A stretch of DNA of 64,000 nucleotides from Bathynomus jamesi (taxonomy: Eukaryota; Arthropoda; Malacostraca; Isopoda; Cirolanidae): the NCBI GenBank assembly GCA_023014485.1, contig JAJOZX010012239.1, positions 46,645 to 110,644 of the forward strand, in the 5' to 3' direction. Positions 35,301-48,423 of the stretch are shown piece by piece. The number at the start of each line of letters is the position of its first letter. Position 1 is the first letter of the stretch. A program made the position numbers and the translations under genes. The notes beneath the pieces are model-generated. The model was not told the DNA's origin and made no database searches. It saw only the letters and a list, made by a program, of their open reading frames with translations.

Positions 35301-37746
35301 ACTGCACTTGATCTCTATTCAAGTGGAGACGATTAACCTCTGTTTTGGTTGACCCTCTTGGTGCAACCTTCTGACTTCAAAAAATGACTTCAAAATTACT
35401 TCAAGTATCTTTATAAATCTCTGGGGTTTGGTTGTCCCTTTTGGTTACAACCAACTGAAACTGTCTGAAAACTGAAAATGGAACTTGAAACTGCTTCAAG
35501 TAACTCCATAACTCTATAAACCCCTGTAAACTCTCTGTAAACTCTCTGTAAACTCTCTCTCTCTTAATTTGCAAGTCAATTCAATTCAGTAATTGAAAAA
35601 AATTTGCAAACAAAAAATAAAAAAATGTAAACATTTCACTCGAATGTACGGGAAGGTACATAAAATAAAATTATTCTATACTGAATATAATAGTGCAAAT
35701 AACTGTGACAATTGACTCTCTTGAAATGAACTCTCTGTTACAATTAACTCTCTGTTACAATTAACTCTCTGTTACAATAAAAACAAATGTATCAGTGGTG
35801 TATGGAATGTTCACTGTTTCTTGTGAATTCTGACTTGATACTCATTATTAACTGTTAATAATAGTGACTTTTCAAATGTTTATAAATTACTTAAAAAAAA
35901 AACTGTACTTAACAAAATTTTCTATGGGGAAATCCTTGAGACGTGTCCTGAAGACGTCTTCCTGGCTACTTCTTCTTGGATGAAAACTAGGCGTGGAGAA
36001 CTTGGAGTCGTGACACACCGGTTCAAGGGTGGATGTCGAACTAGAAGTCGTGACACGCCGGTCAACTGGTTTTATCCTGATGCAGGTAATTTCTATCTTG
36101 GCCAAAGAGTGGCCTCTTCTTAAAATAATCTTCTTCTTAAAGTAATCTTCTTCTTAAAGTAATCTTCTTCTTAAAGTAATCTTCTTCTTAAAGTAATCTT
36201 CTTCTTAAAGTAATCTTCTTCTTAAAGTAATCTTGTTATCCTGTTATCCTGGTAAAGGGTCTGGAAGACTGGAAGAATCCTGGAGTCGTGAAGATCCTGG
36301 TTAAAGGGTCGCCAGTTGTTAGACCCCATATCTTCTTCTTCTTCTTCTTATCCTGGCTATGGGTCTGGGGTGTCTCGTATAGACGAGGCGTTCTTGTTAA
36401 GGGGCAAGGGGCCTCTGCCCCCTCCCCGCAGCGAGGCTGCAGTCCAAAGAAGAGTCTCGTAATGAAGTTCTCTGATGAAGTCTAATGAAGAAGAAGAAGT
36501 GCAATGACGAAGTGCTGTAATTTTACAAGTACATGTATAATATAACTTAAATGTTTGGGGGAAGACAGTCGAAGGTTAAGTTTCCCCCCTTTTTTAAACA
36601 CATCAGATGTTTTGAAAGATTTTCAATAAAAATTTTAAAAAAATTAAAATAAAACTAATTTGTATTTTTCGCCGTCTACATTTATGAAGGCGATATCATT
36701 TCGTAATAGTACACATAAGTACAAATTAAGTACACGACTGAATACGTATTAATTTTGGTTCATTACAATTACGATTACAATTATGGATTACTTCATATTC
36801 ACTTGTTGTTTAATTACACTTCCATTTTAAAGTACATTCTTACATGATAAATTAAATCATTACATTCAATTACAGTTTCATTGAAGTACATTACATTATA
36901 TTAAATTAAAGTATTACAGTTAATTACAATCAAACAGTTACAATAACTTTGTTTTGTTTTTACAGTGTTTCATATTAATAGACAATTAAGATGTTAAATA
37001 TAATACAAAGTACATGGCACTTAAGAGATAATTTATTTACGAAATAATATGTTATAATGTTATAAATTTGAAATCAGAGCGAACGGAGGTATTTTATCTT
37101 TGAGGCGCTCGAATCTGCCAGTCAGCGGAATTCGATTTACTTACCAAGCATCTATGAATATCTTACGAGGGTTGAACGCACTTGAAAGTAAAAAATAATA
37201 CGAGAACGTATTTTTTCGTTTTCGAACGAAGGCCTAAAGTTTCGTGCTTCACAAATTGACACGAGTAACATAGACTGATAAGTTGATAGGTATAAGTAGA
37301 CAATAGGTAGATGAATGAATAAGTAATAAAATTAATAAAGGATAGCGGTCAAGAAAGAACATGAATGTAAGAATGAGTATGGTTGAATAAGGAGTATGGT
37401 TGAATAATAATGTTTATACTACATAACACCACAACATTATTACTAAAGAATTTACCATACATTGAATACGGAAGATGTCCAAATACTAAGAACGTGATTC
37501 AGTGTACAAAGTATGGGAAACGTAAAGAGAATAAAGTTATTTTATGGCGTCATAGTGTATAAGTCATTATTTAGAAAAGATGAATTAGAGAAATACAGTA
37601 ATGAATAAAGAAGTATAAATCATTATTAGGAAGATTTACAAGAACGAATTAGAGACAGAGTGGGTAGTAATGACTAAGAAGTACAACTACGGGTTCCAAT
37701 CCTGTTACATGCAATGTGTATGCATAATCTAGGGTCGAGGGTGAGA
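32337..37746. repeat. Macrosatellite unit 7
   Basis: Complete, mostly clean unit. (TA)n at 33168-33184, 20-bp minisatellite at 34722-35117, second 17-bp minisatellite at 36115-36234, GC-rich element at 36331-36499. It shares the five-A run (near 34,144) and gataggtataag (near 37,285) with unit 3, and the two-base loss cgccgtctac (36,669) with unit 8. Two bases are missing from the conserved hairpin (gatgtcgaac, near 36,033), so the lower stem is shortened here. Confidence 0.95.
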
Positions 37747-40700
37747 TGCAAGACAATTCGTAATTAATTATAATAACTTCTATAACAAATGGAAAATGGA
37801 TACGACTAAACCATAGATATTGTAGATCGTAGGGTTGTGACACGAACAAAAATAGGAAGCTACAAGTAAAATTATTATCCAAACTCGCGTTAAGCGATTT
37901 TGGTTCTTATGTAAAAATGAATATTGATTATTCATTGTTCATTTTTTACATTGCTCTCCCCTTTTAAAATGATATTTATACAATAATATAATAAAATTAA
38001 TACAATACAATACAATTGAGAAAATAACATCGTAACTAATTCAAGTTAGGTGACGAATTTTTCTTTACAATACAAATTTTATACAGAACGAGTTCGGGTA
38101 GTTGAGTACAATGCAGAGTAATCAAATTTTTAACATGACACTCGCTTAGAGGGTTATTATAAAATATAAAAATTCAAAGATTAAAACTTTACTTTTATAC
38201 AAACAGAATAAAGGATTAATACGTTAATTTAGAGAAACAATTAAGCTAGACAAAGAATGATAGTTAAATTTTTTTTCAAAATTTGTATTTTTCTGTGGGA
38301 AAAATTATGTACATAATGAATAGAGTAAAAGGGAAAACTATAAATTTTAAAGTTCATGGATTTTTCGAGGCTTCCATGATAGTACAATTGATAACTAATT
38401 TTATTGACTATTGTAGATAAAAAATCGAATTATGTAATGGATGATGTATAGACCTGTGGTCAAGTGTGTATTTGGGTGTATTAGGTGCAAAGTGTGTATT
38501 TTACAATTTCGAGGGACAGATTAGCTGATAGGATTGTTCAAGTAACTAAATATTCAATGATTTTAGCATAAGGTTTGTATATATATATATATATATATAT
38601 ATGTGCATACATGCATTTTTATTGACTGTTGTAGGTACAAATCGAATTACGTAGTGAATGATGTATAGACCTGTGGTCAAGTGTGTATTTATGTTTATTG
38701 GGTACAAAGTGTGTATTTTATAATTTCGAGACACAGATTAGCTGATAGGATTGTTAAATTAACTGTATAAATGCATGAGCGAGAATTTATATAAAGTAAG
38801 CAATAATTATTATGTATTATGATGATAATGTTTGCATACGCGTTTTAATGCAAAAGTGACTGGAGGGATGGAACGTAAATGAATTCGAATGTGTCAAAAG
38901 TAATAAAATTCACTTAGGATTATAGATTTTACATAATTAATCAGTTACACGTATAAGGTAATTAAAAAAAGACGTACTTAGAAGACCTTACGAGTAATGA
39001 CAGTAACTCTCACGGTTTTAAAATTGATTTTCGACACAATTAAATTCGACTACTAAAATTCATAACCATATACTGTAGTAGTATGTCAATTTGACTATAA
39101 TTTTCGTTTGATACCTTACAAATGGTACAATAACAATTTAAGGACAGTTACTCACGATTAATTGAACAAAATAAAAATAAAAATACAAATTAAAAATATG
39201 AATCAATTATGCATTTCAACGAGCTAAATACAATTTTATAATATTCTAAAAAATAAAAGTAAATCGAGCCATAGATGAGTTTCGGCCAAGAATAAAAAAG
39301 TTATTGAAATGGAAGGAAGCATTTCGAACAATCTTTTCTTTTAATAATCTCAGGTAAATTTTACATTAAAAATTATTTTTATATAATAAAAAAAAATATT
39401 AAAAAGGTTTAATAATTTTTTGCATGTTAAGTAGAAAAATTATACTCTCGTTAAATGTTGATAGAATTTTGAATTATTTGATATTTTAGTCTGAAAACTT
39501 GTTTGCATATGATAAATACATATGTTTTATTGTGTAGAAGTTTTATTAAAATTAAATGACAAAAAAGAACAAAACTGAAATTTAGGGTATGTGCGATCAT
39601 ACGGGGGAATTGAGTGACTAAGCAGGGGGTATAAGTTTGAAATTGACAATACGTCTTTCGTGAGCACTTTGCTTTTTTTTTTTTTTTTTTTAAAGATTGC
39701 TTGTCACACTACTTAGAAAAAAAATTAAAAGAGTTGAAACAAAACGGAGGGACGGCATGTTCCTCATATACATTACAATAATTACCAAAATCATTACAAA
39801 CAATTGTAAAAACTGTTTTGGTCACAAATAATGAATTACATAACTATATATTTATATACGTAACAATGCATGAAAAGGGAAAGACAAATCGGTGAATTTC
39901 AGTCTTACAAACAAAGAAAAGGTTAAACCAAAGACGCAACCCGGTCAATTCAGGTTGAATTAAATTCTCTTTTACAACAAAAAAAGGTTGAATTAAATTC
40001 TCTTAAACAACAAAAAAAGGTTGAATTAAATTCTTAAATTACATTTTCTTAAATTAAATTCTCTTAAATTACAAAGAAAAAGTTGAATTCAATTGACTGC
40101 ATTGAAATGAATGGGTATTTGAAACTAACAGAGACTGACTTCAAATAAAACTCTCTGACTTCAAATAAAACTCTCTGACTTCAAATAAAACTCTCTGACT
40201 TCAAATAAAACTCTCTGACTTCAAATAAAACTCTCTGACTTCAAATAAAACTCTCTGACTTCAAATAAAACTCTCTGACTTCAAATAAAACTCTCTGACT
40301 TCAAATAAACTCTCTGACTTCAAATAAAACTCTCTGACTTCAATAAAACTCTCTGACTTCAAATAAAACTCTCTGACTTCAAATAAAACTCCTCTGACTT
40401 CAAATAAAACTCCTCTGACTTCAAATAAAACTCCTCTGACTTCAAATAAAACTCCTCTGACTTCAAATAAAACTCTCTGACTTCAAATAAAACTCTCTGA
40501 CTTCAAATAAAACTGAAATCTCTGGGGCGGTTGTCCCTCTTGGATGCAACCTTCTGTAACTGAAAATTGATTTGCAACTAAAACTGACTCGAAACTACTT
40601 CGAGTATCTTTGTAAATCTCTGGGGTTTGGTTGTCCCTCTTGGATGCAACCAACCGAAACTGAAAACTGATTTGAAATTAACTGAAAATGGAAAATGACT

Positions 40701-43127
40701 GCACTTGATCTCTATTCAAGTGGAGACGATTAACCTCTGTTTTGGTTGACCCTCTTGGTGCAACCTTCTGACTTCAAAAAATGACTTCAAAATTACTTCA
40801 AGTATCTTTATAAATCTCTGGGGTTTGGTTGTCCCTTTTGGTTACAACCAACTGAAACTGTCTGAAAACTGAAAATGGAACTTGAAACTGCTTCAAGTAA
40901 CTCCATAACTCTATAAACCCCTGTAAACTCTCTGTAAACTCTCTGTAAACTCTCTCTCTCTAATTTGCAAGTCAATTCAATTCAGTAATTGAAAAAAATT
41001 TGCAAACAAAAAATAAAAAAAATGTAAACATTTCACTCGAATGTACGGGAAGGTACATAAAATAAAATTATTCTATACTGAATATAATAGTGCAAATAAC
41101 TGTGACAATTGACTCTCTTGAAATGAACTCTCTGTTACAATTAACTCTCTGTTACAATTAACTCTCTGTTACAATAAAAACAAATGTATCAGTGGTGTAT
41201 GGAATGTTCACTGTTTCTTGTGAATTCTGACTTGATACTCATTATTAACTGTTAATAATAGTGACTTTTCAAATGTTTATAAATTACTTAAAAAAAAAAC
41301 TGTACTTAACAAAATTTTCTATGGGGAAATCCTTGAGACGTGTCCTGAAGACGTCTTCCTGGCTACTTCTTCTTGGATGAAAACTAGGCATGGAGAACTT
41401 GGAGTCGTGACACACCGGTTCAAGGGTGGATGTCACGAACTAGAAGTCGTGACACGCGGTCAACTGGTTTTATCCTGATGCAGGGTAATTTCTATCTTGG
41501 CCAAAGAGTGGCCTCTTCTTAAAATAATCTTCTTCTTAAAGTAATCTTCTTCTTAAAGTAATCTTCTTCTTAAAGTAATCTTCTTCTTAAAGTAATCTTC
41601 TTCTTAAAGTAATCTTGTTATCCTGTTATCCTGGTAAAGGGTCTGGAAGACTGGAAGAATCCTGGAGTCGTGAAGATCCTGGTTAAAGGGTCGCCAGTGT
41701 TAGACCCCATATCTTCTTCTTCTTCTTCTTATCCTGGCTATGGGTTGGGGTGTCTCGTATAGACGAGGCGTTCTTGTTAAGGGGCAAGGGGCCTCTGCCC
41801 CTCCCCGCAGCGAGGCTGCAGTCCAAAGAAGAGTCTCGTAATGAAGTTCTCTGATGAAGTCTAATGAAGAAGAAGAAGTGCAATGACGAAGTGCTGTAAT
41901 TTTACAAGTACATGTATAATATAACTTAAATGTTTGGGGGAAGACAGTCGAAGGTTAAGTTTCCCCCCTTTTTTAAACACATCAGATGTTTTGAAAGATT
42001 TTCAATAAAAATTTTAAAAAAATTAAAATAAAAACTAATTTGTATTTTTCGCCGTCTACATTTAAGGCGATATCATTTCGTAATAGTACACATAAGTACA
42101 AATTAAGTACACGACTGAATACGTATTAATTTTGGTTCATTACAATTACGATTACAATTATGGATTACTTCATATTCACTTGTTGTTTAATTACACTTCC
42201 ATTTTAAAGTACATTCTTACATGAAATAAATTAAATCATTACATTCAATTACAGTTTTCATTGAAGTACATTACATTATATTAAATTAAAGTATTACAGT
42301 TAATTACAATCAAACAGTTACAATAACTTTGTTTTGTTTTTTACAGTGTTTCATATTAATAGACAATTAAGATGTTAAATATAATACAAAGTACATGGCA
42401 CTTAAGAGATAATTTATTTACGAAATAATATGTTATAATGTTATAAATTTGAAATCAGAGCGAACGGAGGTATTTTATCTTTGAGGCGCTCGAATCTGCC
42501 AGTCAGCGGAATTCGATTTACTTACCAAGCATCTATGAATATCTTACGAGGGTTGAACGCACTTGAAAGTAAAAAATAATACGAGAACGTATTTTTTCGT
42601 TTTCGAACGAAGGCCTAAAGTTTCGTGCTTCACAAATTGACACGAGTAAACATAGACTGATAAGTTGATAGGTATAAGTAGACAATAGGTAGATGAATGA
42701 ATAAGTAATAAAATTAATAAAGGATAGCGGTCAAGAAAGAACATGAATGTAAGAATGAGTATGGTTGAATAAGGAGTATGGTTGAATAATAATGTTTATA
42801 CTACATAACACCACAACATTATTACTAAAGAATTTACCATACATTGAATACGGAAGATGTCCAAATACTAAGAACGTGATTCAGTGTACAAAGTATGGGA
42901 AACGTAAAGAGAATAAAGTTATTTTATGGCGTCATAGTGTATAAGTCATTATTTAGAAAAGATGAATTAGAGAAATACAGTAATGAATAAAGAAGTATAA
43001 ATCATTATTAGGAAGATTTACAAGAACGAATTAGAGACAGAGTGGGTAGTAATGACTAAGAAGTACAACTACGGTTCCAATCCTGTTACATGCAATGTGT
43101 ATGCATAATCTAGGGTCGAGGGTGAGA
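37747..43127. repeat. Macrosatellite unit 8
   Basis: Complete unit. (TA)n at 38579-38602, 20-bp minisatellite at 40137-40514, second 17-bp minisatellite at 41515-41616, GC-rich element at 41712-41879. It shares aggcatggag (41,385) with unit 4 and cgccgtctac (42,050) with unit 7. In the GC-rich element one C is missing (ctgcccctcccc), which leaves the 5-bp GGGGC/GCCCC stem intact. Confidence 0.95.
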
Positions 43128-43951
43128 TGCAAGACAATTCGTAATTAATTATAATAACTTCTATAACAAATGGAAAATGGATACGACTAAACCATAGATA
43201 TTGTAGATCGTAGGGTTGTGACACGAACAAAAATAGGAAGCTACAAGTAAAATTATTATCCAAACTCGCGTTAAGCGATTTTGGTTCTTATGTAAAATGA
43301 ATATTGATTATTCATTGTTCATTTTTACATTGCTCTCCCCTTTTAAAATGATATTTATACAATAATATAATAAAATTAATACAATACAATACAATTGAGA
43401 AATAACATCGTAACTAATTCAAGTTAGGTGACGAATTTTTCTTTACAATCAAATTTTATACAGAACGAGTTCGGTAGTTGAGTACAATGCAGAGTAATCA
43501 AATTTTTAACATGACACTCGCTTAGAGGGTTATTATAAAATATAAAAATTCAAAGATTAAAACTTTACTTTTATACAACAGAATAAAGGATTAATACGTT
43601 AATTTAGAGAAACAATTAAGCTAGACAAAGAATGATAGTTAAATTTTTTTTCAAAATTTGTATTTTTCTGTGGGAAAAATTATGTACATAATGAATAGAG
43701 TAAAAGGGAAAACTATAAATTTTAAAGTTCATGGATTTTTTCGAGGCTTCCATGATAGTACAATTGATAACTAATTTTATTGACTATTGTAGATAAAAAA
43801 ATCGAATTATGTAATGGATGATGTATAGACCTGTGGTCAAGTGTGTATTTGGTGTATTAGGTGCAAAGTGTGTATTTTACAATTTCGAGGGACAGATTAG
43901 CTGATAGGATTGTTCAAGTAACTAAATATTCAATGATTTTAGCATAAGGTT

Positions 43952-43988
<37 letters not shown>

Positions 43989-46900
43989 TGCATACATGCA
44001 TTTTTATTGACTGTTGTAGGTACAAATCGAATTACGTAGTGAATGATGTATAGACCTGTGGTCAAGTGTGTATTTATGTTTATTGGGTACAAAGTGTGTA
44101 TTTTATAATTTCGAGACACAGATTAGCTGATAGGATTGTTAAATTAACTGTATAAATGCATGAGCGAGAATTTATATAAAGTAAGCAATAATTATTATGT
44201 ATTATGATGATAATGTTTGCATACGCGTTTTAATGCAAAAGTGACTGGAGGGATGGAACGTAAATGAATTCGAATGTGTCAAAAGTAATAAAATTCACTT
44301 AGGATTATAGATTTTACATAATTAATCAGTTACACGTATAAGGTAATTAAAAAAAGACGTACTTAGAAGACCTTACGAGTAATGACAGTAACTCTCACGG
44401 TTTTAAAATTGATTTTCGACACAATTAAATTCGACTACTAAAATTCATAACCATATACTGTAGTAGTATGTCAATTTGACTATAATTTTCGTTTGATACC
44501 TTACAAATGGTACAATAACAATTTAAGGACAGTTACTCACGATTAATTGAACAAAATAAAAATAAAAATACAAATTAAAAATATGAATCAATTATGCATT
44601 TCAACGAGCTAATACAATTTTATAATATTCTAAAAAATAAAAGTAAATCGAGCCATAGATGAGTTTCGGCCAAGAATAAAAAAGTTATTGAAATGGAAGG
44701 AAGCATTTCGAACAATCTTTTCTTTTAATAATCTCAGTAAATTTTACATTAAAAATTATTTTTATATAATAAAAAAAATATTAAAAGGTTTAATAATTTT
44801 TTGCATGTTAAGTAGAAAAATTTACTCTCGTTAAATGTTGATAGAATTTTGAATTATTTGATATTTTAGTCTGAAAACTTGTTTGCATATGATAAATACA
44901 TATGTTTTATTGTGTAGAAGTTTTTATTAAATTAAATGACAAAAAAGAACAAAACTGAATTTAGGGTATGTGCGATCATACGGGGAATTGAGTGACTAAG
45001 CAGGGGTATAAGTTTGAAATTGACAATACGTCTTTCGTGAGCACTTTGCTTTTTTTTTTTTTTTTTTTTTAAAGATTGCTTGTCACACACTTAGAACAAA
45101 AAATTAAAAGAGTTGAAACAAAACGGAGGGGACGGCATGTTCCTCATATACATTACAATAATTACCAAAATCATTACAAACAATTGTAAAAACTGTTTTG
45201 GTCCAAAGTAATGAATTACATAACTATATATTTATATACGTAACAATGCATGAAAAGGAAAGACAAATCGGTGAATTTCAGTCTTACAAACAAAGAAAAG
45301 GTTAAACCAAAGACGCAACCCGGTCAATTCAGGTTGAATTAAATTCTCTTTTCAACAAAAAAAAGGTTGAATTAAATTCTCTTAAACAACAAAAAAGGTT
45401 GAATTAAATTCTTAAATTACATTTTCTTAAATTAAATTCTCTTAAATTACAAAGAAAAAGTTGAATTCAATTGACTGCATTGAAATGAATGGGTATTTGA
45501 AACTAACAGAGACTGACTTCAAAAACTCTCTGACTTCAAATAAAACTCTCTGACTTCAAAATAAAACTCTCTGACTTCAAATAAAACTCTCTGACTTCAA
45601 ATAAAACTCTCTGACTTCAAATAAAACTCTCTGACTTCAATAAAACTCTCTGACTTTCAAATAAAACTCTCTGACTTCAAATAAAACTCCTCTGACTTCA
45701 AATAAAACTCTCTGACTTCAAATAAAACTCTCTGACTTCAAATAAAACTGAAATCTCTGGGGCGGTTGTCCCTCTTGGATGCAACCTTCTGTAACTGAAA
45801 ACTGATTTGCAACTAAAACTGACTTCGAAACTACTTCGAGTATCTTTGTAAATCTCTGGGGTTTGGTTGTCCCTCTTGGATGCAACCAACCGAAACTGAA
45901 AACTGATTTGAAATTAACTGAAAATGGAAAATGACTGCACTTGATCTCTATTCAAGTGGAGACGATTAACCTCTGTTTTGGTTGACCCTCTTGGTGCAAC
46001 CTTCTGACTTCAAAAAATGACTTCAAAATTACTTCAAGTATCTTTATAAATCTCTGGGGTTTGGTTGTCCCTTTTGGTTACAACCAACTGAAACTGTCTG
46101 AAAACTGAAAATGGAACTTGAAACTGCTTCAAGTAACTCCATAACTCTATAAACCCCTGTAAACTCTCTGTAAACTCTCTGTAAACTCTCTCTCTCTTAA
46201 TTTGCAAGTCAATTCAATTCAGTAATTGAAAAAAATTTGCAAACAAAAAATAAAAAAAATGTAAACATTTCACTCGAATGTACGGGAAGGTACATAAAAT
46301 AAAATTATTCTATACTGAATATAATAGTGCAAATAACTGTGACAATTGACTCTCTTGAAATGAACTCTCTGTTACAATTAACTCTCTGTTACAATTAACT
46401 CTCTGTTACAATTAACTCTCTGTTACAATTAACTCTCTGTTACAATAAAAACAAATGTATCAGTGGTGTATGGAATGTTCACTGTTTCTTGTGAATTCTG
46501 ACTTGATACTCATTATTAACTGTTAATAATAGTGACTTTTCAAATGTTTATAAATTACTTAAAAAAACAAACTGTACTTAACAAAATTTTCTATGGGGAA
46601 ATCCTTGAGACGTGTCCTGAAGACGTCTTCCTGGCTACTTCTTCTTGGATGAAAACTAGGCGTGGAGAACTTGGAGTCGTGACACACCGGTTCAAGGGTG
46701 GATGTTACGAACTAGAAGTCGTGACACGCCGGTCAACTGGTTTTATCCTGATGCAGGGTAATTTCTATCTTGGCCAAAGAGTGGCCTCTTCTTAAAATAA
46801 TCTTCTTCTTAAAGTAATCTTCTTCTTAAAGTAATCTTCTTCTTAAAGTAATCTTCTTCTTAAAGTAATCTTCTTCTTAAAGTAATCTTCTTCTTAAAGT

Positions 46901-48423
46901 AATCTTGTTATCCTGTTATCCTGGTAAAGGGTCTGGAAGACTGGAAGAATCCTGGAGTCGTGAAGATCCTGGTTAAAGGGTCGCCAGTTGTTAGACCCCA
47001 TATCTTCTTCTTCTTCTTCTTATCCTGGCTATGGGTCTGGGGTGTCTCGTATAGACGAGGCGTTCTTGTTAAGGGGCAAGGGGCCTCTGCCCCCTCCCCG
47101 CAGCGAGGCTGCAGTCCAAAGAAGAGTCTCGTAATGAAGTTCTCTGATGAAGTCTAATGAAGAAGAAGAAGTGCAATGACGAAGTGCTGTAATTTTACAA
47201 GTACATGTATAATATAACTTAAATGTTTGGGGGAAGACAGTCGAAGGTTAAGTTTCCCCCCTTTTTTAAACACATCAGATGTTTTGAAAGATTTTCAATA
47301 AAAATTTTAAAAAAATTAAAATAAAAACTAATTTGTATTTTTCGCCGAGTCTACATTTATGAAGGCGATATCATTTCGTAATAGTACACATAAGTACAAA
47401 TTAAGTACACGACTGAATACGTATTAATTTTGGTTCATTACAATTACGATTACAATTATGGATTACTTCATATTCACTTGTTGTTTAATTACACTTCCAT
47501 TTTAAAGTACATTCTTACATGATAAATTAAATCATTACATTCAATTACAGTTTCATTGAAGTACATTACATTATATTAAATTAAAGTATTACAGTTAATT
47601 ACAATCAAACAGTTACAATAACTTTGTTTTGTTTTTTACAGTGTTCATATTAATAGACAATTAAGATGTTAAATATAATACAAAGTACATGGCACTTAAG
47701 AGATAATTTATTTACGAAATAATATGTTATAATGTTATAAATTTGAAATCAGAGCGAACGGAGGTATTTTATCTTTGAGGCGCTCGAATCTGCCAGTCAG
47801 CGGAATTCGATTTACTTACCAAGCATCTATGAATATCTTACGAGGGTTGAACGCACTTGAAAGTAAAAAATAATACGAGAACGTATTTTTTCGTTTTCGA
47901 ACGAAGGCCTAAAGTTTCGTGCTTCACAAATTGACACGAGTAAACATAGACTGATAAGTTGATAGGGTATAAGTAGACAATAGGTAGATGAATGAATAAG
48001 TAATAAAATTAATAAAGGATAGCGGTCAAGAAAGAACATGAATGTAAGAATGAGTATGGTTGAATAAGGAGTATGGTTGAATAATAATGTTTATACTACA
48101 TAACACCACAACATTATTACTAAAGAATTTACCATACATTGAATACGGAAGATGTCCAAATACTAAGAACGTGATTCAGTGTACAAAGTATGGGAAACGT
48201 AAAGAGAATAAAGTTATTTTATGGCGTCATAGTGTATAAGTCATTATTTAGAAAAGATGAATTAGAGAAATACAGTAATGAATAAAGAAGTATAAATCAT
48301 TATTAGGAAGATTTACAAGAACGAATTAGAGACAGAGTGGGTAGTAATGACTAAGAAGTACAACTACGGGTTCCAATCCTGTTACATGCAATGTGTATGC
48401 ATAATCTAGGGTCGAGGGTGAGA
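43128..48423. repeat. Macrosatellite unit 9, contracted 20-bp minisatellite
   Basis: Complete unit. (TA)n at 43953-43985; the 20-bp minisatellite is reduced to 235 bp (45515-45749) with almost no 21-bp variant monomers; the 17-bp minisatellite is expanded to five monomers (46370-46446); second 17-bp minisatellite at 46787-46906; GC-rich element at 47003-47171. Scattered single-base indels occur between about 43,070 and 45,660. With units 10 and 11 it shares gtaactgaaaactgattt (near 45,793), placing it in the right-hand subfamily. Confidence 0.95.

Noticed and set aside
46532..46795. 87-codon plus-strand frame through the hairpin block (also at 57334)
   Set aside because: Frame and C-terminus differ between units because of two-base indels near the middle. 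In unit 12 the DNA is conserved but the frame is not, which argues against coding.
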